Below, one piece after another: positions 36,412 to 45,478 of a DNA stretch of 64,000 bases. The notes under the pieces are model-generated. The model did not search any database. It was not told where the DNA came from and saw only the letters and a program-made list of their open reading frames with translations. The stretch spans positions 25,119-89,118 of the forward strand of contig NZ_VWXI01000020.1 of assembly GCF_011752525.1 (NCBI RefSeq), in the 5' to 3' direction. The stretch is from Pantoea sp. Cy-639 (GTDB taxonomy: Bacteria; Pseudomonadota; Gammaproteobacteria; Pseudomonadales; Pseudomonadaceae). Positions within the stretch are counted from its first letter, which is position 1, and every line of letters begins with the position of its first letter. The translations under genes were made by a program, and so were the position numbers.

Positions 36412-36876
36412 ATGCGTAAATCCGCTTTGCTGCTGGCCAGCTTCACCACCGTTTCGCTGCTGCTGGGCGGCTGCCAGTCGTCCCTGAGCGGCGACAGCTA
36501 TTCCCGTGACGAGGCGCGTCGCGTGCAGACCGTGCGCATGGGTACCATCGAATCCCTGCGTCCGGTGAAGATCGAGGGCTCCAAGACCCCGATCGGCGGT
36601 GGCGCTGGCGCCATCGTCGGTGGTGTTGCCGGCAGCGCTGTAGGTGGTGGCCGTGGCAGCATCGTCGCCGCGGTGATCGGTGCCGTGGCCGGTGGCCTGG
36701 CTGGTTCCGCCGCCGAGGAAGGCCTGACCCGCACCCAGGGTGTCGAGATCACCGTGCGCGAAGACGACGGCAGCATGCGCGCCTACGTGCAGCAGGTGCA
36801 GCAGAACGAAATCTTCCGCGTCGGCGAGCGCGTGCGCATCATGACCGTGGGTGGCACCAGCCGCGTCACTCACTGA
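36412..36876 (+). CDS. Glycine-zipper outer membrane lipoprotein (SlyB-like)
   Basis: The 154-residue product has a lipoprotein signal (LLLASFTTVSLLLGGCQSS) and a glycine zipper of two membrane-interacting helices (GAGAIVGGVAGSAVGGGRGS and VIGAVAGGLAGSAAEE). A C-terminal beta-like domain follows (EITVREDDGSMRAYVQQVQQ). This is the SlyB/Pcp/OmlA-like architecture; SlyB stabilises the outer membrane in enterics. GGAG lies ten bases before the ATG. A strong terminator follows. Confidence 0.86.
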   Translation: MRKSALLLASFTTVSLLLGGCQSSLSGDSYSRDEARRVQTVRMGTIESLRPVKIEGSKTPIGGGAGAIVGGVAGSAVGGGRGSIVAAVIGAVAGGLAGSAAEEGLTRTQGVEITVREDDGSMRAYVQQVQQNEIFRVGERVRIMTVGGTSRVTH

Positions 36877-36890
36877 TCGCTGAAACAAAG

Positions 36891-36923
36891 AACCCCGGAC
36901 AGGCCAGGCCTGTCCGGGGTTTT
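36891..36923 (+). terminator. Intrinsic terminator of the SlyB-like gene
   Basis: AACCCCGGACAGGC pairs with GCCTGTCCGGGGTT around a CAG loop and is followed by TTCTTTT. It also lies downstream of the leftward FAD oxidoreductase gene and may serve both. Confidence 0.9.
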
Positions 36924-36948
36924 CTTTTGCCTGCCGCGCGACAGGGTT

Positions 36949-38556
36949 TTACAGCCCGAGGATATCCCGCGCCACGGCCTCGGCGATGCGAATGCCGTCG
37001 ACACCGGCGGACAGGATGCCGCCGGCATAGCCCGCGCCTTCCCCTGCCGGGAACAGTCCCTTGAGGTTGAGGCTCTGGAGGTCGGCGCCACGGGTGATGC
37101 GCAGTGGCGAGGAGGTGCGGGTCTCGATCCCGGTCAACACGGCGTCATGCAGGTTGTAGCCCTTGATCTGGCGGTCGAAGGCCGGCAGCGCTTCGCGGAT
37201 CGCCTCGATGGCAAAGTCCGGCAGGCTAGGTGCCAGGTCGCCCAGGGTCACCCCAGGTTTGTACGATGGCTCGACGCTGCCCAGTGCGGTGGACGGCCGG
37301 CCGGCGACGAAGTCGCCGACCAACTGCGCCGGGGCCTGGTAATTGCTGCCGCCCATCACGTAGGCGTGCGCTTCCAGGCGCTCTTGCAGCTCGATGCCGG
37401 CCAGCGGGCCGCCCGGGTAGTCACGCTCGGGGTCGATGCCGACGACGATGCCGGAGTTGGCGTTACGCTCGTTGCGTGAATACTGGCTCATGCCGTTGGT
37501 GACCACCCGGCCTGGCTCGCTGGTGGCGGCGACCACGGTACCGCCTGGGCACATGCAGAAGCTGTACACCGAACGGCCGTTCTTGGCGTGGTGCACCAGT
37601 TTGTAGTCGGCGGCGCCGAGTTTCGGGTGGCCGGCGTACTTGCCCAGGCGAGCCTTGTCGATCAGCGATTGCGGGTGCTCGATACGGAAACCGACCGAGA
37701 ACGGCTTGGCTTCCATGAACACGCCCTTGGCGTGGAGCATGCGGAAGGTGTCGCGGGCGCTGTGGCCGAGGGCCAGCACCACGTGACGCGACTGCAACTG
37801 CTCGCCGCTCTCCAGGACCAGGCCGGTGAGCTGCTCGCCGTCGACCAGCAGGTCGGTGACTTTCTGCTGGAAGCGCACTTCACCGCCCAGGTTGATGATT
37901 TCCTCGCGCATCTTCTCGACCATGCTGGTCAGGCGGAAGGTGCCGATGTGCGGCTTGTTGATGTAGAGGATCTCGTCCGGCGCGCCGGCCTTGACGAACT
38001 CTTCCAGGACCTTGCGGCCATGGTGCTGCGGGTCCTTGATCTGGCTGTACAGCTTGCCGTCGGAGAAGGTCCCGGCACCGCCCTCGCCGAACTGCACGTT
38101 GGACTCGGGGTTGAGCACGCTCTTGCGCCACAGGCCCCAGGTGTCCTTGGTGCGCTGGCGTACTTCCTTGCCGCGCTCGAGGACGATCGGCTTGAAGCCC
38201 ATCTGTGCCAGCAGCAGGCCGGCGAAGATGCCGCAGGGGCCGAAACCGACCACGATCGGACGCTCCGGCAACTCGGCTGGGGCATGGCCGACGAACTTGT
38301 AGCTGACGTCCGGGGCAACGCCGATTTTCGGGTCGTCGGCGAAGGTCTTGAGCAGTTCGGCTTCGTTGCTGGCTTCGAGATCGATGGTGTAGATGAACAG
38401 CATCTCGCTGTTCTTCTTGCGCGCGTCGTAGCTGCGCTTGAACAGGGTGAAGCCGAGCAGTTGCTCGTCGCTGATGGCCAGGCGCTGGACGATGGCGGCG
38501 CGCAGCTCGTCGTCGGAATGGTCCAGGGGCAGCTTCAGTTCGTTGATTCGTAGCAT
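36949..38556 (-). CDS. NAD(P)/FAD-dependent oxidoreductase (uncharacterised FAD dehydrogenase family)
   Basis: The 535-residue flavoprotein has an N-terminal RNA-binding-like domain (LRINELKLPLDHSDDELRAA), then a Rossmann FAD site (VVGFGPCGIFAGLLLAQMG) and a second FAD-contact region (GLFPAGEGAGYAGGILSAGV). The conserved CPGG motif (SFCMCPGGTVVAATSEPG) is also present. It belongs to the COG2509 type of FAD dehydrogenases, whose substrate is unknown. The ATG at 38556 follows the family start MLRINEL; the frame extends upstream to 38604 without reason to use it. Confidence 0.87.
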   Translation of the reverse strand: MLRINELKLPLDHSDDELRAAIVQRLAISDEQLLGFTLFKRSYDARKKNSEMLFIYTIDLEASNEAELLKTFADDPKIGVAPDVSYKFVGHAPAELPERPIVVGFGPCGIFAGLLLAQMGFKPIVLERGKEVRQRTKDTWGLWRKSVLNPESNVQFGEGGAGTFSDGKLYSQIKDPQHHGRKVLEEFVKAGAPDEILYINKPHIGTFRLTSMVEKMREEIINLGGEVRFQQKVTDLLVDGEQLTGLVLESGEQLQSRHVVLALGHSARDTFRMLHAKGVFMEAKPFSVGFRIEHPQSLIDKARLGKYAGHPKLGAADYKLVHHAKNGRSVYSFCMCPGGTVVAATSEPGRVVTNGMSQYSRNERNANSGIVVGIDPERDYPGGPLAGIELQERLEAHAYVMGGSNYQAPAQLVGDFVAGRPSTALGSVEPSYKPGVTLGDLAPSLPDFAIEAIREALPAFDRQIKGYNLHDAVLTGIETRTSSPLRITRGADLQSLNLKGLFPAGEGAGYAGGILSAGVDGIRIAEAVARDILGL

Positions 38557-38660
38557 GGCAGGATCCAGTATCCCGGCCATGGGGCGGCCGGCGGCTTTAC
38601 ACAAACCGCCAAGTATAAGCTGTTAGCCGCCCCGACTGGCAGGATAAAAGTACCCGGCGA

Positions 38661-39338
38661 TCAGTTGTCGCGAGCGCCACCGTAGTAGCCACAGCCCTGC
38701 AGGGTCTTGCCGTCGATGCGCAGCTCGGCCTTGAGATGGCGGATGGCACCGGTGGCACCGTCGACGCAGCGCTGTGGTGCGAGCCACAGCTCGACCCGCT
38801 GGCCATTGGCTTCGCTGGACAGGGTCAGGCCGCCGCCGGGCATCTGCTCCTCGAGGAATGGCAGCGGCAGCGGGGCCTGGCCGATACGGTTGAGGACCAT
38901 GCCCTTGCCGCTGGCCTTGATGTCCCAATCTGGCTCGTGGCCGCCGGCACGCAGGGTCAGCTGGCGGAAGTTGGGGTCCTCGCAGCCGCTGTACTCGGAG
39001 GTTTCCAGGCGATACAGACGGGTCACGTCAAGTTGGCCATCGTTGCCGGCCTGCTGGTTGCCGGTCAGGCGGCCGCGGACATCGGCGAACAGTTTGTCGC
39101 CGGCATCGTCGGCCAGGTTGGCGGCTTCCTGCAGGATGCCGGTACCGGCGGCGTCGTTGATGACGAACTGGCGGGCCTCGCTGCAGGGTTTGAACAACAG
39201 GTGGCCGCCTGCGGCACTCAGTTGGCCTTGCATGCGGGTGGTGCCGAGGTTCGGGTCGACCGGCTTGTCGGCCAGCATCTGGCAACCGGCGAACACGGGC
39301 AGCAGGGCGGTGAGCAGCAGGGAGGGGGTGAGACGCAT
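38661..39338 (-). CDS. Predicted lipoprotein (COG3650-like)
   Basis: The 225-residue product has a lipoprotein signal (PSLLLTALLPVFAGCQM) and two beta-rich regions: one heat-resistance/inhibitor-like (GQLSAAGGHLLFKPCSEARQ) and a COG3650-like part (CEDPNFRQLTLRAGGHEPDW, LWLAPQRCVDGATGAIRHLK). Four cysteines suggest disulfides in the periplasm. Function unknown. The ATG at 39338 is the first that gives a normal signal peptide. Confidence 0.78.
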   Translation of the reverse strand: MRLTPSLLLTALLPVFAGCQMLADKPVDPNLGTTRMQGQLSAAGGHLLFKPCSEARQFVINDAAGTGILQEAANLADDAGDKLFADVRGRLTGNQQAGNDGQLDVTRLYRLETSEYSGCEDPNFRQLTLRAGGHEPDWDIKASGKGMVLNRIGQAPLPLPFLEEQMPGGGLTLSSEANGQRVELWLAPQRCVDGATGAIRHLKAELRIDGKTLQGCGYYGGARDN

Positions 39339-39415
39339 GGGGCGGGCTCCGGTGTTCGGGCAAAAAGTGCCGGCCACGTTACCGAGCCTGTGGGGTGTCC
39401 ACAAGAGGGACGGCC

Positions 39416-39446
39416 CTGTCGTGGGGCAAGCCCGCTCCCACGACAG
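39416..39446. repeat. Pseudomonas REP palindrome
   Basis: CTGTCGTGGG at the left end pairs with CCCACGACAG at the right around GCAAGCCCGCT. It lies in the gap between livF and the COG3650-like lipoprotein gene. Confidence 0.82.
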
Positions 39447-39500
39447 CGTGTTTCCCAGCGGTAGGGCTGGCACTGCAATCCGGTGTTCGACAGGCAGAAC

Positions 39501-39520
39501 AAAGGGCCCGAAGGCCCCTT
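39501..39520 (-). terminator. Hairpin downstream of livF
   Basis: On the reverse strand AAGGGGCC-TTCG-GGCCCTTT is followed by GTTCTG. It lies six bases beyond the livF stop and is the likely end of the liv operon. Confidence 0.65.
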
Positions 39521-39526
39521 GATCAT

Positions 39527-40228
39527 TCACCCCCCGAGGTACGCGTCACGTACCTTCGGGTCGGTCAGCAGCGCTTCACCGGTGCCCTGCATCACCACCT
39601 TGCCGTTCTCCAGCACATAGGCGCGGTCGGCGATCTTCAGCGCCTGGTTGGCGTTCTGCTCCACCAGGAACACCGTCACGCCGTCGCGGCGCAGTTGTTC
39701 GATGATGTCGAAGATCTGCTGGATGATGATTGGCGCCAGGCCCAGCGACGGCTCGTCGAGCAGCAGCAGCTTGGGTTTGCTCATCAGCGCCCGCCCGATC
39801 GCCAGCATCTGCTGCTCGCCGCCGGACATGGTGCCGCCCCGCTGGATATAGCGTTCCTTCAGGCGCGGGAACAGGTGCAGGACCTTGTCCAGTTGCTCCT
39901 GGTAATCGCCCTTGCTGGTGAAGAAACCGCCCATGGCCAGGTTTTCCTCGACGGTCAGGCGAGCGAACACGCGGCGGCCTTCCGGCACCACCGCAATGCT
40001 CTTGCGCATGATGTGCGAAGACGGCTGGCCGACCAGTTCCTCGCCCAGGTACTTGATGCTGCCGGCACTTGCCTGGGGCGAACCGCACAGGGTCATCAGC
40101 AAGGTCGACTTGCCCGCGCCGTTGGCGCCGATCAGGGTGACGATTTCGCCCTGGTTGATCTCGACGTTGACGCTGTGCAGTGCCTGGATCTTGCCGTAGA
40201 AGGTGGAAACGTTCTCGAACTTCAGCAT
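39527..40228 (-). CDS. livF: Branched-chain amino acid ABC transporter ATPase LivF (BraG)
   Basis: LivF is one of the two ATPases that power high-affinity uptake of leucine, isoleucine, valine and related amino acids. The 233-residue protein has Walker A GANGAGKST, the signature MSGGEQQML, Walker B LLLLDEPSLGL, and the H-loop region VFLVEQN. It starts immediately after the livG stop and is the last gene of livK-livHMGF. Confidence 0.95.
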   Translation of the reverse strand: MLKFENVSTFYGKIQALHSVNVEINQGEIVTLIGANGAGKSTLLMTLCGSPQASAGSIKYLGEELVGQPSSHIMRKSIAVVPEGRRVFARLTVEENLAMGGFFTSKGDYQEQLDKVLHLFPRLKERYIQRGGTMSGGEQQMLAIGRALMSKPKLLLLDEPSLGLAPIIIQQIFDIIEQLRRDGVTVFLVEQNANQALKIADRAYVLENGKVVMQGTGEALLTDPKVRDAYLGG

Positions 40229-40996
40229 TTACGCCTCCCCCAGGTAGGCCTTGATCACATCAGGGTTGCCGCGGATCTCCTCCGGCGTGCCGTCGGCCAG
40301 GGGCGTGCCCTGGTTGATCACCACGATGTGGTCGGAAATGCTCATCACCAGCTTCATGTCGTGCTCGATCAGCAACACGGTCACATTGTGGGATTCGCGC
40401 AAGTAGGCGATGAGGGCCTTGAGGTCCTCGGTCTCCTTGGGGTTCAGGCCGGCGGCCGGCTCGTCGAGCATGATGATCCGCGGTTGGGTCATCATGCAGC
40501 GGGCGATTTCCAGGCGCCGTTGCTGGCCATAGGCGAGGGTGCCGGCGGTACGGTTGGCGAACTCGGTCAGGTTGACCTTCTCCAGCCAGTACTGCGCGCG
40601 TTCCATGGCTTGCTTCTCGCTGCGGCGGAAGCTCGGGGTCTTGAACAGGCCGGCGAAGAAGTTGGTGTTCAAGTGACGGTGCTGGGCGATCAGCAGGTTT
40701 TCCAGCGCGGTCATCTCCTTGAACAGGCGCACGTTCTGGAAGGTCCGCACCACGCCCTTGCGGGCGATCTGGTGGCCGGCCAGGCCCTGGATCGGCTGGC
40801 CGTCGAGCAGGATGGTGCCGCCGCTGGGCTTGTAGAAGCCGGTCAGGCAGTTGAATACGGTGGTCTTGCCGGCACCGTTCGGGCCGATCAGCGCCACCAC
40901 CTGTTTTTCCTTGACGGTCAGGGCCACGCCATTGACCGCCAACAAGCCGCCGAAGCGCATGCTCAGGCCGCTGACTTGCAGAATTTCGCGGCTCAT
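40229..40996 (-). CDS. livG: Branched-chain amino acid ABC transporter ATPase LivG (BraF)
   Basis: LivG is the second ATPase of the transporter. The 255 residues contain Walker A GPNGAGKTT, the signature LAYGQQRRLEIA, Walker B IIMLDEPAAGL, and the H-loop VLLIEHDM. The BCA_ABC_TP C-terminal extension (GTPEEIRGNPDVIKAYLGE) is typical of branched-chain transporters. Its start overlaps the livM stop by four bases. Confidence 0.95.
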   Translation of the reverse strand: MSREILQVSGLSMRFGGLLAVNGVALTVKEKQVVALIGPNGAGKTTVFNCLTGFYKPSGGTILLDGQPIQGLAGHQIARKGVVRTFQNVRLFKEMTALENLLIAQHRHLNTNFFAGLFKTPSFRRSEKQAMERAQYWLEKVNLTEFANRTAGTLAYGQQRRLEIARCMMTQPRIIMLDEPAAGLNPKETEDLKALIAYLRESHNVTVLLIEHDMKLVMSISDHIVVINQGTPLADGTPEEIRGNPDVIKAYLGEA

Positions 40997-42245
40997 CGGC
41001 GCAACTCCAGGTGAGGACGTTGCATGGGCAGCAGGCCCTGCGGACGCCAGATCATCATCAATACCATCAGCGCACCGAACATCAGCATCCGGTATTCGCT
41101 GAACTCACGCATCATCTCCGGCAGCAGGATCATCACGATGGCTGCCAGGATCACCCCCAGCTGCGAACCCATGCCACCCAGCACGACGATGGCGAGGATG
41201 ATCGCCGACTCGATGAAGGTGAACGATTCCGGTGTCACCAGGCCCTGACGGGCGGCGAAGAAGCTGCCGGCGAAACCGGCGAAGCAGGCGCCCAGGGTGA
41301 AGGCCGAGAGTTTGATCACGGTGGGGTTCAGGCCCAGCGCACGGCAAGCGATCTCGTCTTCGCGCAACGCTTCCCAGGCGCGGCCGATGGGCATGCGCAG
41401 CAGGCGGTTGATGACGAACAGCGCCAGCAATGCCAGCAGCAGGGCGACCAGGTAGAGGAAGATGACCTTGTTGATCGAGTTGTATTCCAGCCCGAAGAAC
41501 TCGTGGAAGGTCTGCATACCCTCGGCGGCCTTGCGTTCGAAGGTCAGGCCGAAGAACTCCGGCTTGGGGATGTTGCTGATGCCGTTGGGGCCGCCGGTCC
41601 AGTCGGTGAGGTTACGCAGGAACAGGCGGATGATCTCGCCGAAGCCGAGGGTCACGATCGCCAGGTAGTCACCGCGCAGGCGCAGTACCGGGAAGCCGAG
41701 CAGGAAGCCGAAGGTAGCGGCCATCAGGCCGGCGATCGGCAGGCACACCCAGAAGCTCCAGCCCAGGTAGTGCGAGAGCATCGCGTAGCTGTAGGCACCG
41801 ACCGCGTAGAAGCCGACATAGCCCAGGTCGAGCAGCCCCGCCAGGCCGACCACGATGTTCAGGCCCAGGCCCAGCAACACGTAGATCAGGATCAGGGTGG
41901 CGATGTCGACCGCGCCGCGCGAGCCGAAGAACGGCCAGACCAGCGCGGCCACGATCAGCCCCATGATCACCCAGCGCTGGGTCTTGGGCAGGGTGAGGAA
42001 GTTGGTCACCGATGCCGGTACCAGCTTGCGCTCGGAGCGATGTCCCATCACCGCGCTCCACTGCTTGTCGAACAGCACGCGCAGGAACATCAGCACCGAG
42101 CACGCGGCGATGATGCCGAGGGTGAACGAGCCCTGGCTGTGGACGACCAGGCTGATGCCGTCGATGCTCAGTTTCAGGCCCAGGACCGGGAAGGCCACGG
42201 CCCAGACCAGCAAGGCGCTGAACAACGCCTGTTTGAGATGTCTGT

Positions 42246-42249
<4 letters not shown>
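40993..42249 (-). CDS. livM: Branched-chain amino acid ABC transporter permease LivM (BraE)
   Basis: LivM is one of the two inner membrane permeases. The 418-residue protein has a long N-terminal part with two extra helices before the usual permease core (VDIATLILIYVLLGLGLNIV, GLAGLLDLGYVGFYAVGAY) and the EAA-like segment GRAWEALREDEIACRALGLN. The length fits P. aeruginosa BraE. It overlaps livH and livG by four bases each. Confidence 0.94.
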
Positions 42250-43169
<920 letters not shown>

Positions 43170-43358
43170 TACAGCGCTCCTAAAAACCTGATTTGCATTT
43201 CTCTGGCGGGGGTGACCCTGGCCCTTGGGGTCGCGTGGTCTTCGCCACGTGATCGATTTGCGGGCACAGCCAGGAGACCGCGGGTGACGGTTTTAAGATT
43301 TTCAGGTGAGCCGGCCCCCGGATCGCGGGAATCGGGCCCATGAACCTCGTAAAACAAA

Positions 43359-43384
43359 GCCCACTGCTCGCACAGTGGGCTTCT
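43359..43384 (-). terminator. Intrinsic terminator / attenuator after livK
   Basis: On the reverse strand GCCCACTG pairs with CAGTGGGC and is followed by TTTGTTTT. It lies between livK and livH. Partial read-through would give more binding protein than permease mRNA, a common arrangement for ABC importers; this last point is inference. Confidence 0.82.
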
Positions 43385-43407
43385 CGGTCAGCTATTCAGT
43401 CACGCAG

Positions 43408-44523
43408 TTACTGAGGGGAGACTTCGGTCTTCGGCTTGCCGAAGTGCCATTCGTAGACGACGAACTTGAAGTTCTTCAGGTCGCCCTTCTCGTCGTACGA
43501 CAGCTCGCCGGTCGGGGTCTTGAAGGTGCCGGCGTGGATGGCTGCCGCCACCTTGGCGGTGTCTTCGGACTTGGCCGCCTTGATGCCGCCGGCGATCAGC
43601 TCGACTGCGGAGTAGGCCGGGAACACGAACGGACCGCTCGGGTCCTTGCCGTCGGCCTTGATGGCGTCGACGATGGCCTTGTTCTCAGGGTCGGCATCGA
43701 ACGACTTCGGCAGGGTGACCAGCAAGCCTTCGGAGGCGCCCTGGGCGATCTGCGAGATGGAGTCGTTGCCCACGCCTTCCGGCCCCATGAACTTGGCTTT
43801 CAGGCCCTTCTCTTGCGCCTGGCGCAGGATCAGGCCCAGCTCTGGGTGATAGCCGCCGTAATAGACGAAGTCGACGTTGTTCTGCTTGAGCTTCTGGATG
43901 ATCGAGGAGAAGTCCTTGTCACCGGCGTTCAGGCCTTCGAAGACGGCGACCTTGGTGCCTTTCTTCTCGAGGGTCTGCTTGACCGCGGTGGCGATGCCTT
44001 CACCGTACTGCTGCTTGTCGTGCAGGACGGCGACCACTTTCGGTTTGACGTGGTCGGCGATGTAGTTGCCGGCGGCCGGGCCCTGGGCGCTGTCCAGGCC
44101 GATGGTGCGGAAGATCAGCTTGTAGCCACGGGCGGTGATTTCCGGGGAGGTGGCGGCGGGGGTGATCATGATCACGCCTTCGTCTTCGTAGATGTCCGAC
44201 GCAGGCTGGGTAGAGCTGGAGCACAGGTGGCCGACCACGAACTTGACGCCATCGTTGACCACTTTGTTGGCGACGGCCACGGCCTGTTTAGGGTCGCACG
44301 CGTCGTCGTATTCCACGGCTTCGAGTTGCTTGCCATCGACACCGCCCTTGGCGTTGATGTCCTTGATGGCCTGTTTGGCGCCGGTGAACTGCATGTCGCC
44401 GTATTGGGTGACCGGACCGGTCTTGGGACCTGCGATACCGATCTTGATGGTATCGGCGGCAAACGAATGGCTGGCAACCCCGGCCAGAACCATTGCGGCG
44501 AACAGCTTGGAAATCTTGATCAT
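43408..44523 (-). CDS. livK: Branched-chain amino acid periplasmic binding protein LivK (BraC)
   Basis: This 371-residue type I periplasmic binding protein has a signal peptide (MIKISKLFAAMVLAGVASHS, cleavage after FA-A). The mature protein begins DTIKIGIAGPKTGPVTQYGD; EYDDACDPKQAVAVANKVVN and VGHLCSSSTQPASDIYEDEG line the usual ligand cleft. It delivers branched-chain amino acids to LivHM. A strong terminator follows before livH. The upstream region holds a perfect 16-bp palindrome (44645-44660). Confidence 0.95.
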   Translation of the reverse strand: MIKISKLFAAMVLAGVASHSFAADTIKIGIAGPKTGPVTQYGDMQFTGAKQAIKDINAKGGVDGKQLEAVEYDDACDPKQAVAVANKVVNDGVKFVVGHLCSSSTQPASDIYEDEGVIMITPAATSPEITARGYKLIFRTIGLDSAQGPAAGNYIADHVKPKVVAVLHDKQQYGEGIATAVKQTLEKKGTKVAVFEGLNAGDKDFSSIIQKLKQNNVDFVYYGGYHPELGLILRQAQEKGLKAKFMGPEGVGNDSISQIAQGASEGLLVTLPKSFDADPENKAIVDAIKADGKDPSGPFVFPAYSAVELIAGGIKAAKSEDTAKVAAAIHAGTFKTPTGELSYDEKGDLKNFKFVVYEWHFGKPKTEVSPQ

Positions 44524-44644
44524 AGTGCTCCACTCATTCTGTTGTAATTCTTATAGTCCTGAGGCCAGGGCTACAGACCGGGCGGGATTCGCGGACTGGC
44601 TACGCCATGCCGTAACCCCACCTTCCCCCGGAACATGTCCCGGA

Positions 44645-44660
44645 ACTGTACCGGTACAGT
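44645..44660. promoter_or_regulatory. Perfect 16-bp palindrome, probable operator
   Basis: ACTGTACCGGTACAGT is its own reverse complement. It lies 122 bases upstream of livK and 223 upstream of the DUF2288 gene, in the right place for a dimeric regulator. The regulator is not identifiable from the sequence; it does not match the SOS box CTG-N10-CAG by more than the outer bases. Confidence 0.6.
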
Positions 44661-44843
44661 GTAGAGCGCCATCCGAGCGCTTGAAAAGCGGGCGAAAAGC
44701 GTCTGTTTTCGAGGGTGTCGCGTGATCGACATAAAGATACAGAAAAGCGCCATCACTTTGCCTGCATCTCACGCCCTTACCTGCAACTTCGGGCCTGATC
44801 GACCAAATTACATATTTGAAACCAGGTTTTTCTGCAAAAATAC

Positions 44844-44869
44844 CGGCCTTTTTGTTGGCCGATTTTTCT
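44844..44869 (+). promoter_or_regulatory. Terminator-like hairpin in the leader of the DUF2288 gene
   Basis: CGGCC pairs with GGCCG across an eight-base T-rich loop and is followed by ATTTTTCT. It ends about 13 bases before the ATG, so it lies in the transcribed leader and could attenuate transcription or hide the ribosome site. Confidence 0.45.
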
Positions 44870-44882
44870 TGCAGGTAGACCC

Positions 44883-45188
44883 ATGACTGATCAAGTAAGC
44901 ACCCTCTATGCCAAATTGCTCGGCGAGACCGCCGTCATCGAGTGGAAAGCCCTGGAGCGTTTCTGGGCGAAGGGTGACCTGATTTGGGTCGACCCGTCCC
45001 TCGACCTGATCACCGTTGCCGAGGCGATGGCCGAGAATCGCAGCGAGATCTTCACCAAGTGGCGCAATGATGGCGTGGTTGGGCCGGTCTCGGCCGAACA
45101 GGCGATGGACCTGCAAACCCGCGATCCAGAGATCTGGGCTGTGGTGGTTTCGCCCTTCATCGTGATCCAGACGAAGAAAGCGGAATAA
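44883..45188 (+). CDS. DUF2288 family protein
   Basis: The 101-residue cytoplasmic protein matches DUF2288, with LYAKLLGETAVIEWKALERF, WVDPSLDLITVAEAMAEN and PFIVIQTKKAE. The family is common in Pseudomonas and some cyanobacteria; its function is unknown. A terminator-like hairpin lies in its leader and a 12-bp perfect inverted repeat follows its stop. Confidence 0.85.
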   Translation: MTDQVSTLYAKLLGETAVIEWKALERFWAKGDLIWVDPSLDLITVAEAMAENRSEIFTKWRNDGVVGPVSAEQAMDLQTRDPEIWAVVVSPFIVIQTKKAE

Positions 45189-45191
45189 ACG

Positions 45192-45220
45192 TGCGCGTTT
45201 TTAGTGCGTAAAAACGCGCA
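45192..45220. terminator. Perfect inverted repeat after the DUF2288 gene
   Basis: TGCGCGTTTTTA and TAAAAACGCGCA form a perfect 12-bp stem with a GTGCG loop, four bases after the stop codon. Internal A/T runs could let it end transcription in either direction. Confidence 0.6.
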
Positions 45221-45346
45221 GGCGCTTCAAGAGGGTGCGCGTTGACGCTCACGTAAGGTGGGGACAAGTAACAACGGTGGGGTGATTCGGCGGGGCGGTA
45301 ACAGTTTACGGCATGCGTAATGGGCGGCTTCCGTGCAGTGCCCATC

Positions 45347-45367
45347 GCAGGCTATCGCCTGCTCCCA
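45347..45367. repeat. Degenerate REP-like element
   Basis: GCAGGCTATCGCCTGCTCCCA keeps a short GCAGGC/GCCTGC stem and the CTCCCAC arm of the REP consensus. It lies about 80 bases from the intact REP at 45448. Confidence 0.5.
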
Positions 45368-45447
45368 CAATCGTCAGTTCTCACAGCAATCGCCAGCTTG
45401 CTAGCTGTCACAGAGATCACCCGCTTCCACAAGGATCGTGTGTTCCT

Positions 45448-45474
45448 CGTGGGAGCGGGCTTGCCCCGCGATCA
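45448..45474. repeat. Pseudomonas REP palindrome
   Basis: CGTGGGAGCGGGCTTGCCCC followed by GCGATCA is a consensus REP. It ends five bases from the stop codon of the tubulin-like gene. Confidence 0.85.
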
Positions 45475-45478
45475 TCTC

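Larger units (their letters stand above)
44524..44882. other. 359-base divergent intergenic region
   Basis: This gap separates livK (leftward) from the DUF2288 gene (rightward) and must hold both promoters. I see a TATAAG hexamer on the reverse strand near 44550 that could serve livK, a perfect 16-bp palindrome at 44645-44660, and a terminator-like hairpin at 44844-44869 just before the DUF2288 gene. No reading frame in it looks coding. Confidence 0.6.
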
